Source: Ceratotherium simum simum
Taxonomy: Eukaryota; Chordata; Mammalia; Perissodactyla; Rhinocerotidae
Assembly: GCF_000283155.1 (NCBI RefSeq)
Contig: NW_004454159.1
Location: forward strand, 14,154,714-14,218,713
Length of the DNA stretch: 64,000 nt
Reading direction: 5' to 3'
In this document: piece after piece, positions 26,289-39,665 of the stretch
How positions within the stretch are numbered: the first letter of the stretch is position 1
How the letters are laid out: every line of letters starts with the position of its first letter
The notes under the pieces: model-generated
The model's database searches: none
Seen by the model: the letters and a program-made list of their open reading frames with translations, nothing else
What the model was told of the DNA's origin: nothing
Translations under genes and position numbers: made by a program

Positions 26289-27190
26289 GTATATTTCTTG
26301 AGCATCTTTTGTGTACCAGGTACTATTTTAGGTATTTGGGAGTCATCAGTAGAGGAAATAGAGAAGTATTACTATCTTCAGAAACATGTATCATAGCGTG
26401 GGAGGCACAAAATAAACAAGCCTGATAACATGTTAGAAGGTGATAAGTTCTAAAGAAAATATAGAGCAAGATAAGGAGAATTTGGGGTGCTGGCAGTGGT
26501 GGTAGAAGGGGCTGCAGTCTTAAATAGGGTGGGAAGGGCAGATATCTTTGAGAAAATAACATCTCAGCAAAGACTTGAAAGTGGTGAAGGAGTTAAGCTG
26601 TTGCAGACAGAGGGAAGAGCCAGTGCGAAGGCTCTGAGACTGGTGTATTCAAGGAATAGCAACGGGCCAGCATGGCTGGAGCGGAGTGAGTGAGAGGGGA
26701 GGGCCCAAGGGAAGAAGTCAGAGAGGTGATGGAAAGATGAAGAGGCAGATGACGTTGGGCTTTGTAGGCCATTGTGGGAACTTTGGCTTTTGCTCTGGCA
26801 AAACACAGAGCCACTGAAGAGTTTTGCACAGAGTTGCATGATCTGACCTAGATTGTAACAGGATCACTCTGGCTGCTGAGTTGAGAATAAACGATAGAGC
26901 AGGGCACAGGTAGGAGCAGGGAAATTAGCTAGGCATCCTCTGAGGTATACTCTAGGCAGAAGATAATAGTGGCTCGAACCATCATGGGTGCAGTGGAAGT
27001 GATGAGAAATATTGGATTCTGGATATATTTTGAAAGGAGAGCCATCAGGATTTGCTGATGGATTAGATGTGGAATATGAGAGAGAAAGCAGAGTCAATGA
27101 TGACTCCAAGGGTTTTGCTCTGGGCAGCTGGGAAGAAGGACTTGATGTCACCTGAGATAAGGAGGGCTCCAGATGGGGCAGGTTTGAAGG
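26289..27190 (+). repeat. Ancient interspersed repeat (L2-like)
   Basis: The stretch follows a familiar mammalian consensus: TTGAGCATCTTTTGTGTACC, ACATCTCAGCAAAGACTTGAA, GGCTTTGTAGGCCATTGTGG, GGATCACTCTGGCTGCTGAG, GATTCTGGATATATTTTGAA. I am sure it is an old dispersed repeat and less sure of the family. Open frames inside it are not genes. Confidence 0.6.
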
Positions 27191-27199
27191 GGAAGATCA

Positions 27200-27320
27200 G
27201 TTCACTTTTGAATATGTAAAATGGGATAATAATATCCACTTCGCAGGGCTGTAGGGAGGATTAAGTAAGATAATATGTGAAAGGGCTCAGCACTAGCACA
27301 TAGCTAGCTCTCAGTAAATG
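27200..27320 (+). repeat. MIR 3' fragment
   Basis: AAATGGGATAATAATATCCAC .. GGATTAAGTAAGATAATATG .. CAGTAAATGTCA. Confidence 0.75.
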
Positions 27321-27330
27321 TCACTTTCTC

Positions 27331-29760
27331 TTTTCCTCTCTCATTCAGGTGGGCGTAGCATGAGCAACTGGGGGTCCTCCAAGCCACTTTGACTAATTGC
27401 TTTTCGGTAGGAATAATAAGCCAATCAGATGCCGAAGCAGTCTCCTCCCAGGTGGTTTTCTCACCCTTCAGAAAACTTTCACTGTTGCTAACAGGGTCTT
27501 TTGATTTGTCAAAGTTTTCTCAGCGATGTTGACATATCGGTGTGATGATGAACTTCTGCATTGGTGGCACCTCAGGGCCCAGGCAGCCCCTCATCTGTGA
27601 GCTCACCTTTTCCATGTTGGTCACTCTGCAGGTGTCCGATGAGCAGGAGGCAAGACCTTCTCATAACAGTGAACAGAGATTAAGGGAAGGAGTTTCTCCA
27701 GAAGCTACACTTTTTATGATCAAGAGGTAGTTAGCTGATATAGCATTAGGTCGCAACTTGCTCTTAGATCTTTGAATCATTTGACTCTGAATAAGATTGC
27801 TGTCGTGTGGCACATTACAATTGCTTAATGAACAAAACAAAAAAGGTGATACCATACATAGTAAGAAACTTTTTCACAAAGGGTATAAATGTATACTTGA
27901 CTCTATGAATGGGAAAGAGAGGTGCCTGAAGGATGCTAACCAAAGGGCCGTCTCTGGATATGGGATGCTTTTTACTTTACTTGTTTGGATTTTTAACAAT
28001 AAACTTATATCATTCTTAAGACAGTAGAGTAATTTTTAAAAAGTTTCTGAAACATTCAAGTAAGATTTGTGTTGTACCCGTCTGATGGATCGGCTTTCTC
28101 ATGAGATGTTTTCAGTGGTTACATTGCTTCATCTGAGGGACAGCCTGACCCTGCTGTAACCACAGTGAAATAGGCCAGGCAGGGGCACGTGAGGTGGCAA
28201 CAGCTTAGGAAAATAGATAACCTTCCTCAGAAGTGCCCAAACTTCCCTTTTCCGCTGAGGTTGGTGACTGCCCAGACCCAGAGCCGTGTTCACTCTCGTT
28301 TCCCTGCTCACTCTTGGAGAGAGCCTTTGCTCCAGGCAGAAATGTATGAACAACTCTAGGTTTTTACTATGCATCTATACATTGGTTGATGGTGCTTACT
28401 CCCAGGTAAACATGAGACGTCTTTGACAGCTCCAGGATGACAAAATCTTTGTGTCCAGATGTTCTACTTGAGGGCCACCCATAGGACTGTCATCTATGAG
28501 AACAGTGATCTCATCCTTATTCTGTTTAAATTCTGGAGATTTGGTTCATGGGCACCTGCCAGTGTGGGCATTAGCAAGTGAATCCTAAAGGTACAGGCTT
28601 CACTGGTCTGTAAAATAGTTCAAGAGACAGGCTAAGTTCCCACATGGTCTCTCAACAAAGCTATCAAATTGTTTAGAAGGAGAGTGTTTGAGCCTTTGAG
28701 CCTTGGAGTCCTCTAGATTAGAAGCCCTAGTATTATCCTGATCCAACAATATTTCCCTGGGCTCATTCTTAGATCTCAGATCAGTCCAATTCTTGAAAAA
28801 TGACACAATTCTTATACTCTCTGACTCTTGGGATCTCACAGCAGGGTGCCAAACTGGCCAGGGGGAGTATCACTGGATGGGTCACAGACACCCACCCTGC
28901 CCCCACAAGCCACTGAGGTCTACTGATGGGAGTGACTTCAAGGGACCACTTTTACCCCAATGGTGAATGCCCCACAGGGCCTCTACCTCATCCCTGATGT
29001 TGCCATTTATGCTGCACCTGACCTTGCCTCTGTTTCTGCTCCTTTCCTCTTGACACTCCAGCCCTCCTGCTTTGGTATCTTTGGTGCTTAGATGCCAAGT
29101 GGAGAGGAGAGCTCTCCTCAGTGGTAGGCAACAGTGTGAGCAGGTGGTGAGCAGTGAGCCTCTGCTGACCACTGAATGTTCCTCCTCCTGGCAGCTGCCC
29201 TCCACCTGCCCTGTGTTGCTTACCTCTGTCTAACACTTCCCTCTTCCCTCCCATGGCAAAGAGCTCAGAAGCTGTTCCAGATGGGGAGGATGCCAGCTTG
29301 GGCACCTGATGCCCAACATGCTACAGCTTCAGTGAGCATCACCCTCTGGGTGTCAGACTGGATCATGGCCAGGTCAAGGTGCTGAATGGCAGACAGTTGA
29401 TGGGCAGCAGCTGTGGCATCCACTCCTCCAAATTTGAGGTACAGGAGCATCAGGCAGAAGGGCACTTGCTGCTTCTTGAGTCTAATTCCTCATATGACCA
29501 GAATCAGGGTGCCCTGAGGGTAAAGACAGAGCCCAGCTGGATCAGGGCCCAGGGCTCCCTCACCATCTGTTCCCACTTCCTTCCGGATACTTCAGGCTCT
29601 GTCCAAGGGTATTTGGTAGAGGCCTCCCAAAGCCCAGGCCAGCCAAGGAGCGGAGGCTGGGAAGGTTGAGGCAAGCAGCCTCCACCTGCCAGGGCCTTGA
29701 GTCCTGTGCCCTGCCTCCCTCCTGTTCTCCATCCTTTTTCCTCTGTTCCCTGTGACCCCT
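27331..29760. other. Intergenic, no gene seen
   Basis: No supported exon chain or RNA gene. Confidence 0.45.
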
Positions 29761-29799
29761 TTCCTGACCACTTCTCCCCTTCCTTCTCCCCGCTGTGCA

Positions 29800-30200
29800 G
29801 TTCAGGCCATCATCTCCGGCAGGGCAATTATAACAACCTCCTCACTGATCCCTCTACTGATGCTTTTGGCTGGCACAGTAGCCTGAGTGATCCTTTAAAA
29901 ATGCAAATCCAGCTGCTTCTTGTCAGTCAGGGCTCAGCCAAATGTCACCTCCTCAGAAGGGCTCCCACTGATCACTCCAAAGTCTCCATGCCATCATCTG
30001 TTTTATTATCTTCATTGCTCTTGTCTCTGACATGGTCTGGGGAATTATTTGTTTACTGCTTTACTGTTTGTCTCCCCCCGAGAATGTAAGCACCAAGAGA
30101 GAAGAGACTCTGTCTTGCTTCCCACTTGTCTCTAGTACCCAGGACAGTGCCTGATACACAGTAAGTAGGCACTCAATAAGTATTTATTGAATGAATCAGT
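29800..30200 (+). repeat. L2 LINE 3' end
   Basis: Ends with GAATGTAAGCACCAAGAG .. CAGGACAGTGCCTGATACAC .. ACTCAATAAGTATTTATTGAATGAAT, the L2 terminus. Confidence 0.8.
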
Positions 30201-31069
30201 CAATCCATCCATCTATCCATCCTTCAGAAGAGCTCACATTCCAGTCGCTGGGCAGTTTGGCAGTCCTTAGAGTGACCTGCGTGCTGAGTGGAGAAGAGAG
30301 AGCCTCTCCTTGGTGGAAGTACAGCATGAGCCTGCTATGACCCCAGGAGATTGGACAAGGGCCTCTTGGCAGGATGGCAGCCAGCCAGTAGGCCACGTGT
30401 CTCTTTAAAAGCAGCAGGAAGCCAGGCTCTGAGATTAGAAGCGTGACTGCCAGAGTGATAAATACAGGGAGAGAGGGCCAGAGGGTGGAGAGGTGGGGAT
30501 GCCCAGGCCTCTGCAGCTGGCCAGCGGGCACCACATGCTTCCTGTGGGGAACAAGGAGAGGAGATCCCCTCTGAAGGCCCTGGAGCTGGGGTTGCCCCGG
30601 ATGCCACGCTCTTGTCCTCACTGAGGTAGCCACAACACAGGGCTGCAGTCCTTCACATCTACCATTCATGGACACGTGGGGGCCTGCCCTAGGGCAGGTG
30701 TCTGACCCATGTGCTCTCTGCCCTGGCTCCCTGGGATCCTTTGTGTTTTAATCTGTCCATTGGGAAAATGGCTCCAACACACTGGTGGTTGTGAAGAGTC
30801 TGGGATGTCTGGGAGGAGGATCTGGGTGGGAACTGGGGGCTGGAGGCTCAAGGAAGAGTGAGACTCCAAAAGGCTGAGATGTGAGGTATGAGAGGCAGCC
30901 TGAGGGCAGTGGATGGGCTAGGCAAGGCTCATGCTGAGGGTCCTGAGGCAGGCATGGGGCAGATAGTTAGAAGCCTCCAGGTCTAGCTAGTCTCCTGATG
31001 CTACATAACAAAGACCTGGCAAAACTCTTAGTATCCTATCCTGGCTGGTTCATGGTGAGTGGCAGGGAG
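30201..31069. other. Intergenic, no gene seen
   Basis: GC-rich sequence with chance open frames only. Confidence 0.45.
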
Positions 31070-31262
31070 GGTAATGGAAGAGCACCTGACAAGGAGTCTC
31101 AGAAACTGGGGTTCAAGTCCTATCTCTGCCACTCTCTGTCTATGTGACTCTGGACAAGTTATTTCTCTGCTCAGAGCTTTGGTTACGCCATCTGTGAAAG
31201 AGGGGTTTTTGAGCTCTCTCTCACATGATTGTGGTGAGCATTAAAGAAATTATGTAAGTCGT
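31070..31262 (+). repeat. MIR SINE
   Basis: GGGGTTCAAGTCCTATCTCTGCCAC .. GTGACTCTGGACAAGTTATTT .. GAGCATTAAAGAAATTATG. Confidence 0.8.
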
Positions 31263-32117
31263 CCCAGCGACTCTTCAGCACCCCACTCCTCCCAAGGTCA
31301 TCTTCTGGGGTAGGGTGGTAGGGGATCTGTGGACATAAACTAAGGAAGCCAAAAAACCGCTGTCCTGACTCAGTGGCTTGCCCCACCCTGGCCTCTGGCC
31401 CAGATTCTGGAGGCCTTAGTCAAGGGGTGGGGGTCAGAGTGGGGGTTTCCCTTCAGGTCCCATGAGACAGAAGCATTGTAGCTTGCTGGAAAGCCCTTGA
31501 AACAGCTGGATATAGCCCTGCCTGAGAAGAGCTCAGAACTGCCAGAACGGACGGGTGGACCAGTTGGACCTGCCCCCTGGGGAAACCCAGGCATGAGCTG
31601 GCCCTTGGACCTGAATACAGTTCCTGTCCATCCTGCTCCAGTGAGGCTCTGGGGAAAGCTCAGGAAGGGAGGCTGGGGTGACCTGCAGGCCGAGGGCTGC
31701 TCTCACCTGAATCCTGCTCCACGTCCAGCCTATCAACGGGTCCCAGCCCCCACTGGCTGAACTATCCAGGCCTCCTCCACTCACATCATCTCCTCATTCC
31801 CTATCGTTCCCTCACCTCACCTGCCCCAAAGCCCCTGCCAGTAGATACCACCTCACCCCACGCAGACCTGCTCTTTCCAGGATCAGCAGTGTTTTCTGAC
31901 CGCTTGCTGTTCCCTGCCTCCGTGGCCACCACTCCTGGCTCCCTCTCTCCTCTGTAACTGATCCTTACTGGCCTCTGCAGCTGCCTCCTCCTCTGCCCAC
32001 CGTCTAGGTTTGCAAGTGTCTTGAGGCTTGGTCCTTTCTCTTCTTGGATACACTAGATATCTCAAACTTATGGTCTAAGGGCCAAATCAGGGCCTGCACT
32101 CTCCAACCAGGGTCGCT
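31263..32117. other. Intergenic, no gene seen
   Basis: GC-rich, no recognised repeat or gene. Confidence 0.45.
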
Positions 32118-32127
32118 GCCTTTTCTT

Positions 32128-32389
32128 TTCTTTTTTTTTTTTTTTGCGAGGAAGACCAGACCTGAGCTAACATCTATTGCCAATCCTCCTCCTTTTTTTC
32201 CCCTTTTTCTCCCAAAGCCCCAGTAGATAGTTGTATGTCATAGTTGCACATCCTGCTAGTTTCTGTATGTGGGACGCGGCCTCAGCATGGCCTGACAAGT
32301 GGTACATCGGTGCGCACCCGGGATCCAAACCCGGGCCGCCAGTAGCGGAGCGCACGCACTTAACCACTAAGCCACAAGGCTGGCCCCCC
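32128..32389 (-). mobile_element. ERE-type SINE (copy 5)
   Basis: A reverse copy between direct repeats GCCTTTTCTT (32118-32127 and 32390-32399). Confidence 0.92.
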
Positions 32390-32399
32390 GCCTTTTCTT

Positions 32400-33033
32400 A
32401 ATATGTTACCCTACAAACAGCACCTCAGACTCGTGGTATTCCCCAGACAAGCTTCTGCATACCCTTCTTTGGGGAGAAATTTCACCATTATGGAGCCACC
32501 CTAACTGAGGCCCAGAATACTGGGCCCAGAATTCTCCCATCTGGTTTCAGCCCCCACCCCAGTATCAGCTCATCCCTACCATGCCTCTCACCAGGCCTCA
32601 CTGTGAGTGAAGGGCTCTCTCTAAGGCATTCCACCACAGGCATGTTCTTCCCTACCCCTTTGCCACCTGCCAAATGACTCCTCCTCATCCCTTCAAAGAC
32701 TGCCCTGGGACTACCTGCCCAAGGAACTATACCTAACTCCTCCACACCCCAACCCAGATGGGGCTGAATCTGCTCAATGCCTGACAGGTGTCCCTGGTAC
32801 CTGATGGCTGAGGCACAGTAAGTGCTCAATATTAGAGAGGGAGAGGGACCCTGAAGCCATTTCTCCTGAGGGGTTGGGTACCTGAGAACAGCAGAGTGAG
32901 GCCCTTCCCTGGGCTTATATGTCCGCATAGGAAAGAGGCTTAAGCTAAAGCAATGGAATCTTAATGGGGGATTTCTAAGCATCAGGCTTCTGACCCGTTT
33001 GCCCAGGGGCCGGTTATGTACATGGCATCTTGG
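32400..33033. other. Intergenic, no gene seen
   Basis: Only a short MIR/L2-like end near 32815-32835 (GGCACAGTAAGTGCTCAATA). Confidence 0.4.
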
Positions 33034-33039
33034 AGGTGG

Positions 33040-33472
33040 TGTGGTGGATGCTGTGATATGCAGCCCAAACTCCCATTTATGAATGAAGGATTTATTCTAC
33101 CATGTGCTAGGAGGGCTACCAGAAGAAAGCCTCAGTTGTCAGCCCTCTTTGGGGCTTGCGTCTGCTAAAGAAGATTGCCTTGTGTAAGGTCACACCTACT
33201 TCCAGGGGGAGCTCACATCTGGTGACTGATAAATCTGAGGTTATAAAGGCATGGCTTTCTTCTCTATCTTCAGAAAACTCTGAAGGATCATTCCAGGAGT
33301 GCTCCCTGGGCTCACCTTGAACCTTTGTTGGAACTGCGTAGCAGCTCAACCTCCCTCTGCCTAATCCTGCTTCCAGCCTCTCTTTTCCACAGGTTATTGA
33401 TTCTAAGAACTCTCCCTAATAAAGGTCCTGCATGGTAATCTCTGACTCAGAGTCTGCTTCCCGAGGCACCTA
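33040..33472 (+). repeat. ERVL 5' LTR
   Basis: Shares an ordered set of blocks with the 39.25-39.66 kb copy: GTGGTGGATG, GCTACCAGAA, AACTCTGAAGGAYCATYCCA, AATCCTGCTTC, TCCTGCATG, GCAGAGTCT-like end. An AATAAA lies near 33419. The sequence right after it (TGGTTCCAGGAGTG) could be a tRNA primer-binding site. Confidence 0.68.
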
Positions 33473-35988
33473 ATCTGTGGTGTTTGGTTCCAGGAGTGAT
33501 GAAAAAAAAAAAAGAAAACTCTAAGATGGGATTTTGGAGCTGGATCACCCACCATCTGGCTGCCAGTGAGGACCCACCCCTTCACAGTTGACAGGTGAAG
33601 TACAGACAGCATCTGGCACAAAGTAGCAGTGCAGGTGTTAAAGCTTTCACTCCTGTTGGAAGAGAATGCATTAGCTGGTGTAAATTATCAAGTATTTGAG
33701 AAATATGGGGGAATTAGTTACTCTAAGGGCAATGGAATTGGGTAACTATTGCTGAACTTGATTGACTCTCAGAAAAAGATAATGAAAAGCTTAGAGTGAT
33801 TGATTGGCAATTAAAAGCTAAATGTGAAAGCCCTAGGCCTCCTTGGTGTATATAAAGAGCTCTCATCTCTTGCAGTGGAAGAGAATGAAAAAGCCAAGAA
33901 TCAGGCCCAGGACTTAGTTGTCAAAATAGTTAACGCTCCAAAGAAAATTCAACTCCCAACCAAGGCAGGTCTTCTATGCCAAGGTCAGAGCCTTCGTTGG
34001 GAAAGAATGAGACCCTCTGAGGTAGGGGCAACTGTTGTACCTGAAAATCTTGAATACTCGGATTCCTCTGTGCCCTCTGAACCTACATAAGTGGCCCATT
34101 CATCCCTACTAAGAGTTAGGTCCTCTAACTCTTGCCTAACTGAAGATGATGCAAAGGCCTCTGTCCCGCAAGACATGTTTTCTCATCCTCCCAGGACTTG
34201 CTCTCACCCCCACTCTTGGCCATTAGGCCAATAACTAGAATTAAGTCACAACATCACCTGGACGGAGATGTGCTGGACCTGCTAAGGGAGAAAAGGATCT
34301 ATACCTCAAAGAAAATGAAGGAGCTAGCCAGCAAGTACTAGCAGGAGTTGGGAGAGTATATATGGGACTGGATTCTGGATCAAGGGGATGGAATAGAAAT
34401 TTGGATAAAGAGTTTATGGATATGAGATCACTCTCCAAGGATACAGTACTTAAAACTGTGGCAAGGACCCCAGGAGATGGTGCCAATACACCATTAGAAT
34501 GATTCCTAAAAGCATGGAAAAATAAGTGAGATAGATATGCCAGAATTGCTGTGGCAGATTGTGGAGGAAGCAGGTGTGCAGGAATGGATGTACTAAGCAA
34601 GGTTGGAAAACCCACCCAGGGGCCCAGAAAATACCAAAATAATGAGTGTGCTGGAAAGAAGGGCCCCAGCATCACTAAGAAGTAAAGTGGTAGCTGTCTT
34701 CTGTAGGTCAAGACTGACAGTAGGAGATGTCACAGGACTGAGCTCACTGATGTCAATACTACTCATTCTGTACAATATAAATAAATGAATCAAGGTTGGT
34801 GAGTCCAGTCACCGCAATCAAAAATCCCTTGCCAAGTTTCCAGATCTGAACCAATTTTCAGATGCAGAGCACATTGATTGAAGAAGCAGCCGGATCCCCA
34901 AAAGGAAGGATCCCACAACATCACAGTAAGTGTGCATGATAATGATTTTCCCCAGCCCTTCCCCAAGGGGACGTGTTTTGGGTATTTATTTGGGTAACTG
35001 TAGATACTGGGAAAAAGAGAATTCCCAGATGTTTCAAGGACTATTGAACACAGGATTTGAGTTGAAATTGTTATCTGGAGACCTGAAGTAGCACAAAGAC
35101 TCTCTTGTTAGAGTTGGGGGCATATGTAGTTCAGACGATTGATAGATTCTTGGCCTGAATCCTGCTCATAGCAGGCCCTCTAGGTCCACAAACCCACCCA
35201 GTGATATAATCGGATAAACGTACTTGATGATTAGCACAATCCCCTACATTGGGTCCTTGGCCTATGTGGTAAGAGCTATCATAGTGAGGAAAGCCAAGTG
35301 GAAGCCTCCAAACCTTCTCCCTACTCCAGCCAAAATAGTAAATCAAAAACAATATCACATTCAAGAGGTGATGGCAGAAATTACTGCCACCATTCAAGAC
35401 CTAAAGGGGTCTATCATATCTTCATTTAATTCACCAGTAAAACGTAGATAGATCCTAGAAGATGGCAATGGGCTACTACCAATTCAATAAGTAGTAGCCA
35501 CAGTTGCAGCCACTGTGCCTACCGGATTTGTCTTCACTACAGTAAATTAACATGGCCTCAGGCACACAGTGTGTGGCCACCAATCTGGTGACTCCATTCT
35601 TTTCCACTCCTGTCAGAATAGATTGCATTCACTTGGAACAAACAACAGTATACATTTCCAGGGCTAGATTATCTCTCCTTCCCTCTGTCATAATATAGTT
35701 CCAGGAAGTCTAGACTATCTGGACTTCCCACACAAGTTCACACTGGTCTACTTTATCAATAGTGTTATGCCAATCAGCCAAGATAATCAAGAAGTGACTA
35801 ACACTTTGGTGGCCATGACAAGACACATGCGTTCCAGAAGATAAGCCCTACAGTAAAGCCTATCAGTAAAGTTTCACAGCAGCAAAGTTTTTAGGGATCC
35901 AGTGGTCTAGAGCATGTCAGGAAATTTCCTCCAAAGTATGGGACAAATTATTACGTCTTGTACTTCTCACCATTAAGAAGGAAGCACA

Positions 35989-36261
35989 GGCGGCCGACCC
36001 GGTGGTGTAGCAGTTAAGAGCGCTTGCTCCACTTTGGAGGCCCAGGGATCACAGGTTCGGATCCCAGGTGCACACCAACCCACTGCTTGTAAAGCCATAC
36101 TATGGCGGCGTCCCATATAAAGCAGAGGAAGATGGGCAAAGATGTTAGCCCAGGGCCAATCTTCCTCATAAAAAAAGAGGAGGATTGCGTCGGATGTTAG
36201 CTCAAGGACTAATCTTCCTCACAAAAAAATACGAAACAAAAAAACACACACACACAAAAAA
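35989..36261 (+). mobile_element. ERE-type SINE (copy 6) in ERVL
   Basis: A forward copy (GGCGGCCGACCCGGTGGTGTAGCAG) with near-identical flanks AAGAAGGAAGCACA (35975-35988) and AAGAAGGAAGTACA (36262-36275). Confidence 0.9.
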
Positions 36262-36481
36262 AAGAAGGAAGTACAATGTTTGGTAGGCCTCTTAAGGTTA
36301 TGAACTCAACCTATTGCTTACCTGGTAATATTATTCTGACCCACACACCTGGTATTAACACAAAAGCCTGCCATCTTTGAGTGGGGCCCCAGGCAGGAAA
36401 GGGCTCTGCAGCAGTTTCAGGCTGTGATACAAGTAGCCTACCCTTTTGGCCACATGAATCATCAGACTCTGGGTTTTTTTA

Positions 36482-36740
36482 ATTTTTTAATTTTAATTTT
36501 TTTTTTTTTGCGAGGAAGATTAGCCCTGAGCTAACATCTGATGCCAATCCTCCTCTGTTTTCTGAGGAAGATTGGCCCTGGGCTAACATCCATGCCCATC
36601 TTCCTCTACTTTATATGGGACATCGCCATGGCATGGCTTGACAAGCAGTGCGTCTGTGCGCACCCGGGATCTGAACCTGCAAACCCCAGGCCACAACAGC
36701 GAAGCATGCCACTTAACCGCTATGCCACCAGGCCGGCCCC
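36482..36740 (-). mobile_element. ERE-type SINE (copy 7) in ERVL
   Basis: A reverse copy with flanks around GACTCTG..TTTTT and AACTCTGATTTTT. It interrupts the pol-derived sequence. Confidence 0.87.
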
Positions 36741-37563
36741 CAAACTCTGATTTTTAAAGGTATCAGTAGTGGGAAAATATGTAATGTGCCTAGGGTTCTG
36801 GAGAGAGGCCATAGCATCTGCACTGGAGAATTATACACCTTTTGAAAAATAGCTCCTGTTATACTACTGAGCCCTAGTGGAGGTGGAGGGCCTGATCGAG
36901 TGACTACGCAGCTAGAACTACTTGTGATGAGTTGGTTTCTGTCAGACCTACTAAGCCATAAGGTCAGGCAGCCTAGCAACCACCCGTCATCAGATGGAAG
37001 TTATACATCTGGAAACAAGTATGAGCAGGATTGGAGGGCACAAGTAAGCTGCACAAACAGGTAACCCAGAACTCCATGTCATCCTCTGTGGCACCAGAGC
37101 CTCTCCCCCTATGGCTACATGGGTGATCCCCAGCTAATGGAGGAAGTAAAAATCCGAACTTGGTTCACAAATAGATCAGATCAGTATTCGGGTCAAGCCA
37201 AAAATGGTTAATAACTACACTACAGTCCCATTCAGGGGTTGACCTTGAAAGATAATAGTGAGGAAGAATCCAATGGGCTAAGCTTCAAGTACACCTGGCC
37301 ATTGACTTTGTGTAGAGAGGTAGTCTGAAGTTAAAATATATATAGGGACTCATGAGCAGTGGCAAATGGCTTGGCTGGCTGGTCAGGGACCTGAAACAAG
37401 AAAGACTAGAAGACCTGGGACAAGGAAGTCTAGGATAGAAGCATGTGATGGACAAATGTTAGTGACATGAAGTATGAAGAGCTTTACATTGCATGTTAAT
37501 GCCCACATAGGGGCATGGCGGCCAGGATGGAGGCTATGCATAAACCCAAAACCATGCACTCTT

Positions 37564-37795
37564 TTTTTTTGGTGAGGAAGATTAGCCCTGAGCTAACATC
37601 TGTCACCAATCCTCCTCTTTTTGCTGAGGTAAGACTGGCCCTGGGCTAACATCCGTGCCCATCTTCCTCCATTTTTATGTGGGACACCACCACAGCATGG
37701 CTTGACAAGTGGTGCGTCAGTGTGCACCTGGGATCTGAACCCTGGCCTGCCTCAGCGGAGCACATACACTTAACCGCTACACCACGTGAGCCCCT
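37564..37795 (-). mobile_element. ERE-type SINE (copy 8) in ERVL
   Basis: A reverse copy flanked by ACCATGCACTCTT (37551-37563) and ACCATGTACTCTT (37796-37808), a 13-bp duplication with one later change. Confidence 0.9.
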
Positions 37796-39251
37796 ACCAT
37801 GTACTCTTATTTAACACAGTTGATCTAGCTACTGCCACTTTAAATGTCTAGCCTGCCAGCAACAGAGACCAACACTGAGCTCCAGATACAATACTGTGCC
37901 TCAAGGAGATCAACAGGCCACTTGGTTGCTAATTGACTACCTTGGCCCTCTTACACCCTGGAAGGGCCAGTGATTCATTTTGACAAAAAGAAATACACAT
38001 TCCAAGTATGAGTTTGCCTTTCTTGTCTGCAGGGCCTTAGCCACACTGCTATCCAAGAACTTTCAGAGTTTTTTATCCACCAGCATGGGATCTCATATAA
38101 TATCATCCCAAACCAAGGGATCCACTTTCAAAAAAAAACGCAGAGGAATATGTCCGTGACCATAGGGTCCGCTGGTCATATCACATACTGCACCATCCAG
38201 GAGCTGCCAACCTGATAGAGTGTTGGGCAAAAGCTTGTTGAAGGCCAGGTAGGAAGTGGTACTTTACACGGATAATGAGCCATTCTCCAGGACACATTTC
38301 TCACTATGAGTCAAAGACCCTTATATGGAGCCATTCCCAAGAGGTATAATACAAAGCTCTGAGAACCAAGAGATAGAAACAGTAATGGCCCCTTTTACCA
38401 TCATCCCCAGTGACCCACTTTGGGAAATTTGTTCTTCCCGTCCCTGCAACTCTGGGCTCTGTGGGTTTAGAGATCCTGGTTTGCCAGGAGGGAACACTTC
38501 CATCAGGGACCACAGTAAGAGTCTCATTCAACTATCAGCCAAAGCTGCTGCCAGGGCACCAATTTCCTTGTGTCTAAGGACCAGCAGAAAAGAAGAGTAG
38601 TCACCATCTTGGCAGGGGTACCTGTGACTGATCATCAGGAGGAGGTAAGGCTACTGCTACACAGTGCTACACAATGAGATCCACTTGGGTGCCTTTTTGA
38701 GATCCCTCCTCTAATTTTGTCAGTAAAGGGACACGTGCAGCAATCCCAGGCTAAAATGGAATCAGACTAGGAATCAGACCCCTCAAGGATGAGAGACTGG
38801 GTCATGCCACCAGGGAAGCCACCAGGATGAGCATATGTGCTAACTGAGGGTGAGGGCGTATCTGGAATAGATAGTAGAGGAGGATAACAATTGTGGGCCT
38901 GAGATCAGCTACAACAGCAGGGGCTATAGTTCATTTGACTAATTTTCCTCTTCCAAGTTTTCTTCCGGAGAAGCCCAACAGAATCATTAGTGTGCTGGAG
39001 CTGACTCAGCATCGCTTGTGAGAGCCCATTCCTAAATTTTTGCCAGCCAGTTTTTAAACAATTAGAAGGTTCAAATCAACCCTGGTGGGAGTATTTACAC
39101 CATGACAATTTGCAAATGTTACCAAGCAAGGTTTGGCATTTTTTTTGGAGAGCCGGTTGTTAAACATATAACAACACAGCACTGGAATCCTGGAGAACCT
39201 ATGGCAAGTGGTTACATGAAGAAGTGGATCCAGACAGCTCGGGGGGGGAGC

Positions 39252-39662
39252 GTGGTGGATGGGATGATGTGCTACCAGAACACCCTTCAGGAGTCAAGGG
39301 CTTATTCCCTCAGCTTAGAAGTGCTGCTAGAAGACAGCTCTTGGCGGGCATCCTCCCTCATAGGAGATTTCCTTGGCTGAAAACAATTGCCATGCCTAAA
39401 GTCATACCTCCTTCTAGGGACAGCCTACATCCAGTTAGTAATCAACATGAAGGAATAAAGACTCGATCTCTTCGCCCCAATTTAGGAGAACTCTGAAGGA
39501 CCATCCCAGCTCTAGAACTCTCCTCTGGGTCAGCTGAGACTTTTGTTTTAACTGCATTGAATCCTGCTTCTCTCTCTATTCAGGCCTGCTTCCTTCCCTT
39601 CCTTCCCTTCCACAAGCAGTCCTGCATGCTCTGAGACTCTGTCGCAGAGTCTCCCACCCAGG
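39252..39662 (+). repeat. ERVL 3' LTR
   Basis: Pairs with the copy at 33040. A TTCCCTTCC run near 39595 is an expansion specific to this LTR. The divergence between the two LTRs is large by eye. Confidence 0.65.
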
Positions 39663-39665
39663 GAT

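Larger units (their letters stand above)
33034..39665 (+). mobile_element. ERVL-class (class III) endogenous retrovirus, degenerate
   Basis: Two related LTRs (about 33040-33472 and 39252-39662) bracket 5.8 kb of internal sequence in forward order: a gag-like part (about 33.8-35.0 kb), a pol part with reverse-transcriptase end and RNase H similarity (about 35.9-37.4 kb, e.g. GCAGGAAAGGGCTCTGCAGCAG, TTGGCTGGCTGGTCAGGGACC) and an integrase-like part (about 37.9-38.3 kb). Every frame is broken by stops. Three ERE SINEs are inserted, so it predates them. It is an inert fossil; no env is recognised, as is usual for ERVL. Confidence 0.72.

Noticed and set aside
33824..35451. Functional retroviral gag or host gene
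   Set aside because: The short frames are interrupted by many stops within the ERVL fossil.
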